From NCBI GenBank assembly GCA_900470805.1, contig UCCA01000008.1, positions 1 to 64,000 of the forward strand: DNA of 64,000 bases. The letters run 5' to 3'. Made by a program: the position numbers and the translations under genes. The notes under the pieces are model-generated. The model did not search any database. It saw nothing but the letters and a program-made list of their open reading frames with translations, and had not been told where the DNA came from. This stretch comes from Hyphomicrobiales bacterium (lineage in GTDB: Bacteria; Pseudomonadota; Alphaproteobacteria; Rhizobiales; Rhizobiaceae). Below, piece after piece: positions 1 through 8,508 of this stretch (positions within the stretch are counted from its first letter, which is position 1; each line of letters begins with the position of its first letter).

Positions 1-56
1 ACCGATATGCAGACTGAAACTGAGACGCATCCTTCGTATGATGGTGCGTCCCTTAC

Positions 57-144
57 AGGACACAAATCCAAACGGATTTGTGTCCTGATGTAAGAGCAAA
101 CCGCTTCGCGGTTTACTCAAGCGCGATAAAACCCTAGGGTTTTA
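57..144. repeat. Three consecutive perfect hairpins upstream of tRNA-fMet
   Basis: Three separate inverted repeats follow one another directly before the tRNA. The first (57-86) has 13-bp arms around the loop AAAC. The second (98-114 region) has arms AAACCGC and GCGGTTT around TTC. The third (127-144) is an 18-bp palindrome, TAAAACCCTAGGGTTTTA. Their sequences are unrelated to each other. They could be terminators or processing signals of an upstream transcript, or a small intergenic mosaic repeat; the function is unknown. Confidence 0.6.
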
Positions 145-150
145 CGCTGG

Positions 151-227
<77 letters not shown>

Positions 228-306
228 AACTCAAACTTAAAACAACGTGATCGCTGGCGCAAAGACTTCATCTTCGCTGGCGATGGTAGCCCGTCGTCCG
301 GCGGAC

Positions 307-352
307 CATAACCTGAAGGCCGCAGGTTCAAATCCTGCCCCCGCAACCAAAC
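307..352 (+). pseudogene. Truncated copy of the 3' half of tRNA-fMet
   Basis: These 46 bp are identical to 185-230. They run from the first base of the anticodon through the encoded CCA and four further bases. The sequence before 307 (about 274-306) resembles a decayed, shortened tRNA 5' half, including a shared CGCTGGCG, and cannot fold into D and anticodon stems. It may be a decayed tandem duplicate, or the displaced 3' end left by an integrase that targets the anticodon-to-3'-end part of the tRNA. No integrase gene is present nearby. Confidence 0.75.
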
Positions 353-378
353 TTCAATGATGACGCAAATACCTTCAA

Positions 379-397
379 ACCTCCTTCGGGAGGCTTT
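379..397 (+). terminator. Rho-independent terminator after the tRNA copies
   Basis: The stem CCTCC-TTCG-GGAGG with a stable UUCG-type tetraloop is followed by CTTTT. It lies 27 bp after the pseudo-tRNA and probably ended the original tRNA transcript. Confidence 0.75.
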
Positions 398-553
398 TGG
401 CGTTTGCACAATATGCAGCCGGAGGTCACCTGAAATACGGGTGTCCGGCCGCGCCAAGCGGCGAGGGCTCTGTTGCCAAATCGCCACGCCGTGCCGATTG
501 TCGCGGCGCGATCCCTGTCGCTCCGTTGCCTCACACGTGAAAGTTAGTAAAAT

Positions 554-566
554 TGAATAGTTCAAC
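554..566. promoter_or_regulatory. Palindrome upstream of the porin gene
   Basis: TTGAATAGTTCAA has 5-bp arms and a 3-bp spacer, about 105 bp before the porin start. It could be an operator or part of the promoter region. Only the symmetry supports this. Confidence 0.25.
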
Positions 567-669
567 TTGCCTTGCAAATCTGGAGAATTTGAACTCCGGA
601 ATTGGCGTGGCGGAGATCGGCATGCGACGATCGTGAAATGCCCTATCAGATGTTTGGGAGGATAGACTG

Positions 670-1692
670 ATGAGAATACGCATGACGCTGCTAGGATCCG
701 CCGCCGCGCTGGCCGCCGCACCCTGTTTCGCGGCCGATGCCATTGTCGCCGCGGAGCCCGAGCCGGTCGAATATGTTCGGGTCTGCGACGCTTACGGGAC
801 GGGATACTTCTACATTCCCGGTACCGAGACATGTCTGAAGATCGGCGGTTATCTGCGCTTCGAAGTTTACGGCGGGCCGGATGAGAGGGGCACATCCGAT
901 TGGAACGCGCGCACGCGCGCACAAGTGGAGTTCAGTTCCAAGAGCGATACCGAATATGGTCCCCTGACCGGTGTCATCGTCCTGCGCAACAACGGTGACA
1001 ACGCGGAAAGCACGGGTCGGCTGGACTCGGCTTATATCGACATCGCCGGGATTCGCGCAGGGCTGTTTTACAGTTGGTGGGATGATGACCTGAGCGGCGA
1101 GCCGGACGTCCTGTCAAGCTTCGAGACGCTGCACAACTCGCTTCGCTACCAGTACGAAAGCGGCGACTTCTATGCCGGGCTGAGTATCGATGAGCTGGAG
1201 GACGGTTACTACAAGACTGGCGAGGAGCCGAACAACCTGGGTATTGCTGCCGGCATTGGCGACAAGATTGGCGCGATAACCTACCAAGTTATCGGCGGTT
1301 ACGACACCGATAACGAGGAAGGCGCCATTCGCGGCATGCTGTTTGCGGACCTGGGCCCGGGCACCCTCGGCCTTGCAGGGGTCTGGGCATCAGGGCCGAA
1401 CTCCTACTATGCCCAGTCCGAGTGGACCATTGCGGCCGAATATGCCTGGAAGATTACCGAGATGTGGTCGCTGACGCCGATGGCGCAGTATTTTGGCAAT
1501 TATGCCACGGACACGGACAACGGCGCCATTCCTGCTTCTTTCGATGGGTTGGGTGATGCTTGGAAAGTCGGCGTCACTGTCGACTATCGAGTCGCGGAAA
1601 ACCTCTATGCCAAGGCAACGGTCAACTATCTGGATCCGGACGATGGTCCTGACGTAACCAGCGGCTTCTTCCGTCTGCAACGCGCCTTCTAA
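670..1692 (+). CDS. Omp2b-type outer-membrane porin
   Basis: This 340-residue protein is a general diffusion porin of the Porin_2 (Omp2a/b, RopA) family. It would form a trimeric 16-strand beta-barrel that passes small hydrophilic solutes through the outer membrane. A signal peptide is visible (MRIRMTLLGSAAALAAAPCFA, cut about residue 21), then the family signature VEYVRVCDAYGTGYFYIPGTE with two Cys (CDAYGTG and ETC). Aromatic-rich alternating strands follow and the protein ends in the typical porin terminal Phe (RLQRAF). The RBS GGGAGGAT lies 6 bp before the ATG. It is monocistronic, with a strong hairpin after the stop. A second porin with the same N-terminus and C-terminus is at 41594-42637. 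Confidence 0.95.
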   Translation: MRIRMTLLGSAAALAAAPCFAADAIVAAEPEPVEYVRVCDAYGTGYFYIPGTETCLKIGGYLRFEVYGGPDERGTSDWNARTRAQVEFSSKSDTEYGPLTGVIVLRNNGDNAESTGRLDSAYIDIAGIRAGLFYSWWDDDLSGEPDVLSSFETLHNSLRYQYESGDFYAGLSIDELEDGYYKTGEEPNNLGIAAGIGDKIGAITYQVIGGYDTDNEEGAIRGMLFADLGPGTLGLAGVWASGPNSYYAQSEWTIAAEYAWKITEMWSLTPMAQYFGNYATDTDNGAIPASFDGLGDAWKVGVTVDYRVAENLYAKATVNYLDPDDGPDVTSGFFRLQRAF

Positions 1693-1700
1693 GTGCTTCC

Positions 1701-1748
1701 GAAGCCTTCACCACGCAGATCTGAGATCGCCGGCGTGGTGAAGGCTTC
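1701..1748 (+). terminator. Hairpin terminator after the porin
   Basis: Perfect 16-bp arms (1701-1716 and 1733-1748) enclose a 16-nt loop, 8 bp after the porin stop. There is no long T run, so it may act through mRNA 3'-end stability as much as termination. Confidence 0.65.
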
Positions 1749-1829
1749 AAATCTCCACTCTGCATAACTCGGGGTGGAATTTCCTCTTCCGATGTTGCAG
1801 CGCTGACTTGGAGCTGGTCGCGAGAGGGG

Positions 1830-2174
1830 CTAGCGAGGGCCAAGATCACGGGCCTGGCCGGATGCCCGCAATTCTTCCAAGGTCTTTCCGACGCAACTGC
1901 CGCCGCCCTGGCCGCCAACCGCCTTCGCGTGTCCGTCGAGCGAGATCGTTCCCGCAATCCTGTCGGAGGCGACATACGTCGCCAAACCGTTGCCCGCGAC
2001 TCGCGCCAGAAAAAAGGTGTGGTCCGTGTCTTTGTATTTGCATTGAATAACGATCGGAAATTTGTCCAACGCGTTGTCTGCGGCATAGCCGGGCGCAGGG
2101 CTCAGTGCCTGAAAGGCCATGATGGCACTTAGGCCAAGGACGTCACGCATATGTCGGCGTTCTATGTGGTTCAT
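1830..2174 (-). CDS. Small secreted protein of unknown function
   Basis: This 114-residue protein begins with a signal-peptide-like stretch (residues about 9-32, ending PGYAAD). The mature domain has two Cys (IQCKYKD and GSCVGKTLEEL), which could form a periplasmic disulfide. I do not recognise a named family. The start at 2174 is preferred over the longer reading because GAGG sits 7 bp upstream of this ATG. It stands alone, convergent with the porin. Codon use is like its neighbours, so it is probably real. Confidence 0.6.
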   Translation of the reverse strand: MNHIERRHMRDVLGLSAIMAFQALSPAPGYAADNALDKFPIVIQCKYKDTDHTFFLARVAGNGLATYVASDRIAGTISLDGHAKAVGGQGGGSCVGKTLEELRASGQARDLGPR

Positions 2175-2503
2175 CACGGCAACCTCATCCGTCAATGTGG
2201 ACACCAGGAACGGCGGCTAGATCGCAGGTGCAAGTGCCGGTTTGTTCCTGCTGAACCACCTGATGCCGCTGCACCGGCGTTGCTCATTTCAGACCAAACG
2301 AAAGTCGTTGCAAGTCAGGGCGGACCCTTAGGGGCATGTACCTAGGTGGCGGGTCTTGCGGCCATTGGGATACTCGCGTCTGGCGGATGGAACGGGCGGC
2401 AGACACGCAGTCTTATAGGTAGTTCTACGAAGGCTGCATGGCGGCGATTGGTGTATATTGAACGAGCCCAAACGACGATCGGGTCGCGCTGTAGGAGGGA
2501 TCC
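2175..2503. other. Divergent intergenic region
   Basis: This 329-bp stretch lies between the small secreted protein (minus) and the 313-residue membrane protein (plus). It should contain both promoters. I see no RNA gene or repeat in it. Confidence 0.4.
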
Positions 2504-3445
2504 ATGGCACCGAAGGACGGCGCCGTTGAGGACGTCGGTGCAATCCGCGAGCAGCTCGGTCATATCTTGAGCAGCCCGGAATTTCATGTGCCTGATCGCG
2601 GCCGCCGATTTCTGCAATATGTGGTCGATGAAGCACTGGAGGGCCGAAGCGAGGGGCTCGATGCCTACGCAATTGCGATGGCTGTATTTGGTCGTGGCGC
2701 CGGCTTTGACGCACAAAGCGACCCCGTTGTTCGCATAGAAGCGGGCAGGGTTCGGCGTGCGCTCGAACGCTATTATCTGGTATCCGGCAGCAATGATCCG
2801 GTGATAATAACGATTCCAAAGGGGCGCTATGCTCCCAGCTTCGAACAACGCGGGCAGGGAGCTGAAGTATCGGCATTTTCCACCGCAGCGGATGGGATGC
2901 CGCGTACGCGCCAGGAAAGTGGCAGATTTGCATACAGAGATTTGCTGGTGCCGCTGGGTGTGCCCGCCGTCTTTGCCGGTCTTGCGATGCTCGCGCTGAT
3001 CCGTCCGCTGGAGCACTATCTCTCGCCATCGCCCGTGCAGCCGGTGGCGAGCAAACGGCAGCAGACGAAGATTGTCGTTGAGCCGCTTTTCGTTCTGGGA
3101 GGCATGCCTGACGGCGCAGACATCGGCCGGAGGCTGAGGGATCAACTAATCTCGCAGCTTATAAAGCTCGACGGCGTCGTGATACTTGACCCAGGCTTTT
3201 CGGCGAGCAGACCTGCGGCGGCTTCCATGTTCGCCTTGCAGGGAAATATCATGCACGACGAAGACATCCTGCATGTTCAGGTTCGGTTGATCGCGGCCAA
3301 TGATGGACGTGTGGTTTGGGCGAACCGATTTGATTTTGAGCCAGCAGGCCGTGATACTCTCGATCTGCAAGCACAGATCTGCGCTCGAATCGTCAATGGC
3401 ATTTCTGGAGTGGAGGAAATCCAGGGCGATAACCATACGCATTAG
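2504..3445 (+). CDS. Truncated paralog of rhizobial 'adenylate cyclase-like' membrane protein
   Basis: Residues about 15-120 carry the block SSPEFHVPDRGRRFLQYVV ... DPVVRIEAGRVRRALERYYL ... IITIPKGRY, which recurs in many Rhizobiales proteins and is often labelled adenylate cyclase. It looks like a cytoplasmic winged-helix-type domain. One membrane segment follows (about 147-170) and then a periplasmic TolB-like domain to residue 313. The convergent neighbour at 3477-5243 shares this architecture but continues with TPR repeats for about 270 more residues, so this copy appears cut short. No cyclase catalytic motif is visible. The start has a strong RBS (AGGAGGGATCC). A role in signalling is inferred only. 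Confidence 0.75.
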   Translation: MAPKDGAVEDVGAIREQLGHILSSPEFHVPDRGRRFLQYVVDEALEGRSEGLDAYAIAMAVFGRGAGFDAQSDPVVRIEAGRVRRALERYYLVSGSNDPVIITIPKGRYAPSFEQRGQGAEVSAFSTAADGMPRTRQESGRFAYRDLLVPLGVPAVFAGLAMLALIRPLEHYLSPSPVQPVASKRQQTKIVVEPLFVLGGMPDGADIGRRLRDQLISQLIKLDGVVILDPGFSASRPAAASMFALQGNIMHDEDILHVQVRLIAANDGRVVWANRFDFEPAGRDTLDLQAQICARIVNGISGVEEIQGDNHTH

Positions 3446-3476
3446 CTATCCTCAGACCGCCGCTTGCCATGTCCAT

Positions 3477-5243
3477 TCAATTGGAACCTGGCGTTCCCGC
3501 GCTCGCGGTTTCGACGGAAATCCCCGAACCTCGAAGACCATCAAGAAAAAGCTCCTGGTCTTCGGCGCGATGCAGGCGCAGAGACACCTCGCGACGGATG
3601 TTTTTCATCATCTCCGGCGCGTTGGCGTTCAGCCAGTCCCTTTCCTGCTTTGCTTCCACGGTCTTTCCCTCCGCGCCGAGGATCGAAAGAAGCACAAGCC
3701 GGTGCATCGGGTTGTATTCCAGGTCGCACATTCGGGACCAGAGTTCAGCGGCCTGCAGGTCACCTCTGGTGAAAGCGCATAACGCCATCCCCACCTCGTA
3801 ATAGCCCTTGGGACCTGCTCCCTTGTTCAAGGCTCTCGAAATGAGTTCGCAACCTGACTGCCATTTTCCAGACATGGCCAGTCGCAAGCCGTACTCGCCT
3901 GCGACTTCCGCATCGTTCGAGTTGTGCGCGTAGGCAGCAGCCCCCGCCTTCAGCGCCTTGTCGATGTCGTTGTTGAAGAAGCTGACCAGCATGGTCGCCT
4001 CAAGCGTGCGGGCATCGTTGGGAGCAATAGACGTGGCGCGCTTCGCGGCATCTGCCGCGAGTTCCATTACCCCGGCGTCAGGTGCCGTCCCGAGCTTGTA
4101 ACGAAATCTGATGCTATCGATGTAGATCAGCGAAAGAAGTGCCCAGGATGTGGCGCTTTGGGGAAACAACAGTGTGGCGCGCTGAAGACAACCGAGCGCT
4201 GCGTTGTGGCTTTGCAGGTCCATTGCTCTGCGATAGCCATAGTATTCGGATGTGCAGTCGGATGTGCCCGCTGGCTCGTTTACGGACCGAGCTACGTTGT
4301 CGAAAACCGCGCCGTAGGGCTGTGCGATAGCGATAGCAATCTCCTGGCCGATGTCCGCCTGGATTTGCAAAATGCTCCTTACCCGCAAGTCTGCATCATA
4401 GTTGTTTGCCCAGACGACGGCAGCATCGGACCGGCGGACGAGGCGGAGGATCGAGCGCAGCTTGTCGCCATCACGCTGAACGCTCCCATGTAAACTGTAA
4501 CCCACCTCGCTTGCGTAGTTGGCCCTGGATGGATCGGCCACAACAACAATGTCGTTGAAGGTCGCGAGTTGGCCGATCACCTCGTCTCGGAGGGCTTGGG
4601 CAATGTCGGATGCGCGGCCATCGGGATCATCGGACTGAAACATGTCGACAACGACCATTGGCCCGGCCGTATCGATTGAAGGACGATCTGCCACGCTCCG
4701 GTGCAGGGTAAAAAGGCTCGGCTTAGCCAGAGGATTTAGCCCGGCCAAAGCCACGATTGCGAGCAGGCTGATCGTCAGGCCCGCGATCCACAAACTACGG
4801 CGATGACGGCCATGGTCCGATGGCGGCATGCCGACCTGCCCCGGAATGTCCGGTGACGGATGTGCTGGCGGCAGACAACACGTATATTCGAAGTGCGGAA
4901 CGTATCCGCCCTTCGGAATGGTGATCACGATTGCGTCCGACTGGCCGGCAACAAGATAGTAGCGCTCCAGGGCCCGTCGAATTCGCCCCGCCTCTATCCT
5001 GACCACGGGGTCGTTCTGTGCATCAAAGGAACTTTGCCGTCCGAAAATCTCGTTTGCGATTGTGAACGCCTTGAGGAACTGCGACCGTCCTTCCAAGGTT
5101 TCGGTAACGACGAATTGAAGGAATCTTCTGCCGCGTTCGGGCGAGTGAAACTCACTGCTCGCAAGAATGCGCTCCATCTGCTGCAGAATGTCTTCAACTG
5201 TGGGATCTTGCTCGATCGACGGCTCAGCTTTTGCGTTGCTCAT
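3477..5243 (-). CDS. Membrane protein with N-terminal regulatory domain, TolB-like domain and TPR repeats
   Basis: This 588-residue full-length member of the same family has the N-terminal block SSEFHSPERGRRFLQFVV ... VVRIEAGRIRRALERYYL ... ITIPKGGYVPHFEY (about residues 28-135). One membrane segment lies about residues 165-190, then a TolB-like periplasmic part, then TPR-like helices (about 330-560). Proteins of this type are frequently called adenylate cyclases, but no nucleotide cyclase domain is seen. The ATG at 5243 is chosen because GGAGGG precedes it; an in-frame upstream codon lacks one. It lies 99 bp downstream of the FixJ-like gene on the same strand and may be co-transcribed with it. 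Confidence 0.75.
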   Translation of the reverse strand: MSNAKAEPSIEQDPTVEDILQQMERILASSEFHSPERGRRFLQFVVTETLEGRSQFLKAFTIANEIFGRQSSFDAQNDPVVRIEAGRIRRALERYYLVAGQSDAIVITIPKGGYVPHFEYTCCLPPAHPSPDIPGQVGMPPSDHGRHRRSLWIAGLTISLLAIVALAGLNPLAKPSLFTLHRSVADRPSIDTAGPMVVVDMFQSDDPDGRASDIAQALRDEVIGQLATFNDIVVVADPSRANYASEVGYSLHGSVQRDGDKLRSILRLVRRSDAAVVWANNYDADLRVRSILQIQADIGQEIAIAIAQPYGAVFDNVARSVNEPAGTSDCTSEYYGYRRAMDLQSHNAALGCLQRATLLFPQSATSWALLSLIYIDSIRFRYKLGTAPDAGVMELAADAAKRATSIAPNDARTLEATMLVSFFNNDIDKALKAGAAAYAHNSNDAEVAGEYGLRLAMSGKWQSGCELISRALNKGAGPKGYYEVGMALCAFTRGDLQAAELWSRMCDLEYNPMHRLVLLSILGAEGKTVEAKQERDWLNANAPEMMKNIRREVSLRLHRAEDQELFLDGLRGSGISVETASAGTPGSN

Positions 5244-5342
5244 GATGCCCTCCGACACGATCACGCAATTATGCTTTTTAGTCCTATCTAATTCACAATA
5301 ACCCTTCAGCAAAAGGTTTCAATGGCTTTGTCGGGGTGCACC

Positions 5343-6008
5343 CTAAAGTAGTTGCAATCGCATCGCCGGCACCGTGGTCTTGCTTGGCACAGGCGTGCCT
5401 ATTTGGCGCGAGGTGAGTATCATCCGCAGCAGTTCCGCCAGATTGCGCGCCTCCATCTTGGCCATGACATTGGCGCGATAAACTTCAACGGTGCGCGAGC
5501 TGATGCCAAGGTTGAAGGCGATCGTCTTGTTCTGCAGGCCATTGAGTACAGCGGCCAAAACCTGGTGTTCCCGACCGGTCAGACGTCGCAATCGACAGGC
5601 CATCTCCTCGTTGTTCGCAGCCGTAGCCAGGCAGGGTGCTTTTCGGGTCGCGGCTCGTTTGATCGCGGTAATGAGCACCTCGCCTTCGAACGGCATCTTG
5701 ATGAAATCCGCCGCTCCAGCCTTCATAGCCTCGACAGCCGTCGCCACGTCGCCGTCGCGCGCGACGAAGATCGTCGGAATATCGGCATCGAGCAGGCAAA
5801 GTCGTTCCAGCAACTGAAATTCGTCACGCCGGGACGTTTCCATCACCTTGACAATACATGCTCTGCCGGAGACCGGCAGTTGGTCCAGAAACGCAGACGT
5901 GCTGTCGTGGGCGCGGACGGCAAATCCCGCGGATATCAGCAAAAACGTCAGCGATCGCCTCTGCGTTTCTTCATCATCGACAATGTGCACGGTCAGGTCA
6001 TTCGCCAT
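5343..6008 (-). CDS. FixJ-like regulator with degenerate receiver domain
   Basis: This 221-residue protein has a receiver domain (1-120) and a LuxR-type HTH (about 143-200; RLTGREHQVLAAVLNG ... NLGISSRTVEVYRANV). Alignment by eye with S. meliloti FixJ keeps the acidic pair (VDDEE, D11-D12) but replaces the phospho-acceptor Asp54 with Val55. Thr82 becomes Ala83 and Lys104 becomes Met105. The receiver is therefore unlikely to be phosphorylated, and the protein may bind DNA constitutively or sense something else. No histidine kinase gene is adjacent. It is probably co-oriented with the TPR membrane protein downstream. Confidence 0.85.
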   Translation of the reverse strand: MANDLTVHIVDDEETQRRSLTFLLISAGFAVRAHDSTSAFLDQLPVSGRACIVKVMETSRRDEFQLLERLCLLDADIPTIFVARDGDVATAVEAMKAGAADFIKMPFEGEVLITAIKRAATRKAPCLATAANNEEMACRLRRLTGREHQVLAAVLNGLQNKTIAFNLGISSRTVEVYRANVMAKMEARNLAELLRMILTSRQIGTPVPSKTTVPAMRLQLL

Positions 6009-6236
6009 CGAGCATGCCTTCCTTCAGGGACAAGAGGGCGACGGGACATGTTCCGCTGCATTCTCAATCTCGAACCCCGCCTTTTTCCGTGGCTACCATG
6101 GAGGTGCTCGGCGTCGGCGTAGCATCGCGTAATATCTGTCGTGGATAGCGACATGCACCACATCGCTGCTTCTGGCGGAACAATCCAATACCCCAAGGAA
6201 TTCGTATCAGGGATGATGGGAATGCGGAGGTGACGG

Positions 6237-6473
6237 ATGAACAGAGAGCGTGGACGCAGAAGATTGATGCTCAGACTTCCGCAAATCCGCGTGGCCTTGT
6301 CGCGGGAGCCTTCGGAGGCGCTTGGCGAGATGTTTGAATCCTACGCCTTGGCTGCCGACGCCTTGGATCGCTTTCGGCAGGAAACGCCGAGGCAGGCGGT
6401 CTTGATCGCGGAGTATGCCGAATTATGCCAGGATATCGAACAGGAGGTTGTGACCTATTGCTCTGGTCTCTGA
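6237..6473 (+). CDS. Small protein of unknown function (78 aa)
   Basis: It has a good RBS (GGAGGTGAC) just before the ATG. The N-terminus is Arg-rich, followed by a predicted amphipathic helical segment (EALGEMFESYALAADALDRFRQE). No signal peptide or membrane segment is present. It ends 11 bp from the convergent permease gene. No family recognised. Confidence 0.55.
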   Translation: MNRERGRRRLMLRLPQIRVALSREPSEALGEMFESYALAADALDRFRQETPRQAVLIAEYAELCQDIEQEVVTYCSGL

Positions 6474-6484
6474 TGCGTGTCCAG

Positions 6485-7612
6485 TCAGACCGTGTGGACC
6501 TTCTCCGGGTCGTTTAGCTCGTTTTGGCTTTGGGCTGGCCACGCCCAGGTTCGAAGTAGTTCATAGAACACGCTCAAGACGATGGGCCCGAGGAACAGAC
6601 CCAGCATTCCGTAAGATAGCGTACCGCCGATCACGCCTATGACGATCACGAGCATCGGCGTCGACAGGCCCCTGGCCATCAAAACAGGTTTCAAGACGTT
6701 ATCGACGATCATGATCGGCACCGCTACGACAGTGAAGGCGAATGCGATCGATGTCGGCCACGTAAACCATCCCCATATGATCGCCGGCACCAGGACGAGC
6801 CCGGGCCCGAGTTGAATCAGGCACAGGATAAAGACCAGGAAGGTCAACGCTCCGCGCGCCGGTATCCCGAAAGCCGCGAAACACACTGCACACAAGAAGG
6901 TTTGCAGAAAGGCGACGCCGATGACGCCGCGCGAGACATTTCGCACGGTCGTGCCGGCCAGTCGGGCAAAGCCCACGCCTTTTTCGCCACCGATCCGGTT
7001 TGCCAGCACATGTATCGTCTCGGCAAGCCGCGCCGACATGGCAAGGAAGAAGCCAGAGAGAATGACCGAAACGACAAAGCTCAGCACCCCACCGCTGATC
7101 GAGGCGAGCTTTGCGATGACCAGCCCCATGACGTGCAGGAGCGGCTTCTGAAACTTGATGATGTTCGAAGCCAGGTCGCCGGCGAGCTGGTTCCAGCCGG
7201 TGTAGAGGCGCTCGCCGATGACAGGCCATTCTCGAATGACCGGAGGAGCCGCTGGTAGCGCGAAGCTCTCCGCCGTCAGTTTTTCGATCAGCATCTCCAC
7301 GGCCTCGGCAAAATTGACGGCGAGCAGCCCCAGTGGCGCTATGATGAGGACAAGGCAGGCGATGACGATAGCCGTCGAGGCAATCACCGGCCTGTCTCCA
7401 ATCAGGCGGGAGAGTGCGTCAAACATCGGAAAGAGTGCCACGGCAAGGATTGCCGACCAGATGACAATCAGTGCAAAAGGCGCGACGAGAAGCATCGTCC
7501 AGTATGCGAAAAGCCCGATGATGCCCAATCGCACAAGATCGCTTACCTTGGCCTCGATGGAAATCTGCCCGCGGTCTCTTGCCTGCGTTGTCGTGCTGCC
7601 GGTCTGCTCCAT
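6485..7612 (-). CDS. AI-2E (PerM/YdiK) family membrane transporter
   Basis: This 375-residue polytopic membrane protein has about seven to eight hydrophobic segments in the AI-2E arrangement: paired N-terminal helices, a long amphipathic middle region (about 110-180), then the C-terminal block with PALGLVLVPAI-type and VIGVIGGTLSYGMLGLFLGP motifs. Family members export diverse solutes, and some act as Na+/H+ antiporters; autoinducer-2 transport cannot be assumed. The ATG at 7612 is chosen over a longer reading because the upstream extension overlaps the preceding gene end and lacks membrane or conserved sequence. It follows ppk2 by 40 bp on the same strand. Confidence 0.85.
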   Translation of the reverse strand: MEQTGSTTTQARDRGQISIEAKVSDLVRLGIIGLFAYWTMLLVAPFALIVIWSAILAVALFPMFDALSRLIGDRPVIASTAIVIACLVLIIAPLGLLAVNFAEAVEMLIEKLTAESFALPAAPPVIREWPVIGERLYTGWNQLAGDLASNIIKFQKPLLHVMGLVIAKLASISGGVLSFVVSVILSGFFLAMSARLAETIHVLANRIGGEKGVGFARLAGTTVRNVSRGVIGVAFLQTFLCAVCFAAFGIPARGALTFLVFILCLIQLGPGLVLVPAIIWGWFTWPTSIAFAFTVVAVPIMIVDNVLKPVLMARGLSTPMLVIVIGVIGGTLSYGMLGLFLGPIVLSVFYELLRTWAWPAQSQNELNDPEKVHTV

Positions 7613-7652
7613 CTCCGGTTCCTGTCCTGCGAATTCACATCTGAGTTCGCTC

Positions 7653-8495
7653 TCACGATGTGGTGTCGGGCACGACACGACGGGCACTGTTATCCACCAC
7701 GAAGCTTGATGGCCGCTTCTGACGCTTTCCGAGATCGGGCGCGTCGAATTTCACCCGCTCATAGGGGATGGATTGCAGGATGTGCGAGATGCAATTGACC
7801 CGTGCCCGCTTTTTGTCATCCGAGGGAACGATCCACCACGGCGCATGGTTGCTGTCGGTCATCCGCAGCATCTCGTCATAGGCACGCGTGTAGTCCCACC
7901 AGCGCTGATAGGATTCGACATCCATCGGGCTGAGTTTCCACTGTCTGACCGGGTCGTCGATACGGCGCTTGAACCGACGTTCCTGTTCTTCTTCGCTGAC
8001 GGTGAGAAAATACTTCAGCAGGGTGACCCCGCTTTCGACGATGGCTGCCTCGAAACGAGGTGCAAGTTCGAGAAAACGCTGAGCTTTCTTTTCACTGCAG
8101 AAGCCCATGACGCGATCGACGCCCGCGCGATTGTACCAACTGCGGTCGAAGATCACGATCTCGCCCGCCGCCGGCAGATGAGCGATATACCTCTGCATAT
8201 ATATCTGGGATTTCTCGCGGTCTGTCGGCGCCGGCAGCGCGATTACGCGAAAGATGCGCGGGCTGACCTTTTCCGCGATGCGCTTGATCATTCCGCCCTT
8301 GCCGGCGGCATCGCGCCCCTCGAAGACGATGACGACCCGTGCGCCGGATTTCTTCACCCAGGCCTGCAAATGGGCGAGCTCGATCTGCAGGCGGCCCATC
8401 TCCTTGTCATAATCCCATGAGCGCTTCTTGCTCTTGTCTCTGCCATCGATCTTTTCGTCGGCATCGTGGCTTTCCGTTCCATCCCTGTGGTCCAT
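7653..8495 (-). CDS. ppk2: Polyphosphate kinase 2 (PPK2)
   Basis: This 280-residue class I-type PPK2 transfers phosphate between polyphosphate and nucleoside diphosphates or ATP. Visible motifs are the Walker A loop FEGRDAAGKGGMIKRI (about residue 59), the Walker B/lid region FDRSWYNRAGVDRVMGFC, and the C-terminal WKLSPMDVESYQRWWDYTRAYDEM and APWWIVPSDDKKRARVN blocks. The RBS GGGAGGAAG sets the start. The preceding gene (yiaV) ends 13 bp upstream and the AI-2E permease starts 40 bp downstream, so the order yiaW-yiaV-ppk2-permease looks like one operon. It suggests energy or phosphate storage under stress. Confidence 0.93.
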   Translation of the reverse strand: MDHRDGTESHDADEKIDGRDKSKKRSWDYDKEMGRLQIELAHLQAWVKKSGARVVIVFEGRDAAGKGGMIKRIAEKVSPRIFRVIALPAPTDREKSQIYMQRYIAHLPAAGEIVIFDRSWYNRAGVDRVMGFCSEKKAQRFLELAPRFEAAIVESGVTLLKYFLTVSEEEQERRFKRRIDDPVRQWKLSPMDVESYQRWWDYTRAYDEMLRMTDSNHAPWWIVPSDDKKRARVNCISHILQSIPYERVKFDAPDLGKRQKRPSSFVVDNSARRVVPDTTS

Positions 8496-8508
8496 GGTTC
8501 TTCCTCCC

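Larger units (their letters stand above)
228..669. other. Intergenic region between tRNA-fMet and porin
   Basis: This 442-bp stretch holds the broken tRNA copy (307-352), a terminator (379-397), and a probable promoter region for the porin with a small palindrome at 554-566. I see no convincing protein gene in it. Confidence 0.6.

Noticed and set aside
3477..5243. Annotation as adenylate cyclase
   Set aside because: No class III (or other) cyclase catalytic motif is visible; only the family N-terminus, a TolB-like part and TPRs.
6485..7612. Autoinducer-2 exporter
   Set aside because: The family name does not prove the substrate; family members carry diverse ions or solutes. No lux/lsr genes are nearby.
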